Assembly: GCF_000425745.1 (NCBI RefSeq)
Contig: NZ_KE384442.1
Span: forward strand, 128,968-192,967
Reading direction: 5' to 3'
Source of the DNA: Pseudomonas cremoricolorata DSM 17059 = NBRC 16634
Lineage (GTDB): Bacteria > Pseudomonadota > Gammaproteobacteria > Pseudomonadales > Pseudomonadaceae
DNA: 64,000 nucleotides
Positions within the stretch are counted from its first letter, which is position 1. Each line of letters begins with the position of its first letter. The notes beneath the pieces were generated by a model that saw only the letters and a list, made by a program, of their open reading frames with translations, made no database searches and was not told the origin of the DNA. Position numbers and translations under genes: made by a program. This document shows, piece after piece, positions 63,575 through 64,000 of this stretch.

Positions 63575-64000
63575 ATGCGCCTTTTCTTCGACCCCACGCG
63601 AGACATCGATGCCGCCTTGCTGCGCTATCGCCGTCTGTTCGGTGTGCTGGCCCTGTTCAGCGGTGTCATCAACTTGCTGATGCTGGTGCCGTCGATCTAC
63701 ATGATGCAGGTCTTCGACCGCGTGCTGACCAGCCGCAACGAAACCACGCTGCTGATGCTCAGCCTGATCCTGCTGGGCTTCTTCGCCCTCAGTTGCGCGC
63801 TGGAATGGGTGCGCGGGCAGGTGATGATCCGCATGAGCGCCGGGCTCGACACGCACCTGGGCGAGCGGGTGTTCGATGCCGCCTTCGAGCGCAGCCTCAA
63901 GGAGCACAGCGCCAACCCGGCGCAGGTGCTTAGCGACCTCAATGCCATCCGCCAGTTCGTCACCGGGCCAGGGCTGATCGCCCTGTTCGACGCGCCGTGG
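63575..64000 (+). CDS. Type I secretion ABC transporter (PrtD/HasD type), 5' part only
   Basis: The first 142 residues are visible and run off the right edge in an open frame. The start MRLFFDPTRDIDAALLRY is followed by two hydrophobic helices (about 22-42 and 58-76) and a linker with LSDLNAIRQFVTGPGLIALFD. This matches the membrane domain of type I secretion ATPases of the PrtD/HasD family. The ATPase domain, partner genes and cargo lie outside the window. Confidence 0.85.
   Translation, partial: MRLFFDPTRDIDAALLRYRRLFGVLALFSGVINLLMLVPSIYMMQVFDRVLTSRNETTLLMLSLILLGFFALSCALEWVRGQVMIRMSAGLDTHLGERVFDAAFERSLKEHSANPAQVLSDLNAIRQFVTGPGLIALFDAPW

Noticed and set aside
63575..64000. Link between the HasD-like transporter and the HasR-like receptor as one hemophore system
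   Set aside because: The genes are more than 50 kb apart, on opposite strands, and no hemophore gene is visible. The similarity to PrtD is equally good.
1..64000. tRNA, rRNA, CRISPR arrays, insertion sequences or prophage genes
   Set aside because: I looked for them on both strands by eye and saw none. A tRNA or CRISPR scan would settle it.

Overview
The window comes from a GC-rich pseudomonad, almost certainly the Pseudomonas putida group. Several blocks follow the gene order I recall from P. putida KT2440: gcvP-gcvH-gcsR, a HasI/HasS/HasR heme-signalling set, gap/edd-glk-gltR-gtrS-gtsABCD-oprB, hexR/zwf-pgl-eda, leuA, xseA and guaB-guaA. This comparison is from memory; no search was run.

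Layout. 1-4900 (minus): glycine cleavage genes gcvP (running off the left edge) and gcvH, preceded by their enhancer-binding regulator gcsR. A sigma-54 promoter and a cluster of GTATCGA repeats lie between gcvH and gcsR. 4968-10926 (minus): two small proteins, a heme oxygenase, a TonB heme receptor, its FecR-type anti-sigma factor and its ECF sigma factor, with a Fur-like box upstream. 11060-27971: the Entner-Doudoroff and glucose-uptake regulon. gapA diverges from edd-glk-gltR-gtrS across a HexR operator. Then come gtsABCD-oprB, a mutarotase, and hexR diverging from zwf-pgl-eda across a second HexR operator.

28105-32243 (minus) is a cargo block between eda and leuA that I do not recall from KT2440. 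It encodes a tryptophan/lysine 2-monooxygenase-like flavoprotein, a nitrilase-superfamily amidase and a membrane protein made of two repeated halves. The likely logic is oxidative decarboxylation of an amino acid to an amide, hydrolysis to the acid, and transport. The flavoprotein gene is markedly lower in G+C than its surroundings. 32499-42479 is mostly housekeeping: leuA with a Leu-rich leader peptide, an M23 peptidase, xseA, a LysR/TSUP-exporter pair, a zinc-ribbon protein, guaB and guaA. 42573-49262 is accessory: a TetR/MFS efflux pair, a Tat-exported aminotransferase gene broken by an in-frame TAG, small membrane and exported proteins, and a DUF417 protein.

49309-63259 is an iron and small-molecule region. 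A siderophore-type TonB receptor with its FecR/FecI pair lies on one side and a second siderophore-type receptor on the other. Between them is a five-gene operon: MFS exporter, an unrecognised protein, a tryptophanase-like lyase, an acyl-CoA-dehydrogenase-fold monooxygenase and an HpaB-type monooxygenase, with a divergent LysR regulator. This operon is the best candidate for an undescribed biosynthetic or catabolic system. The right edge cuts a type I secretion ABC transporter gene.
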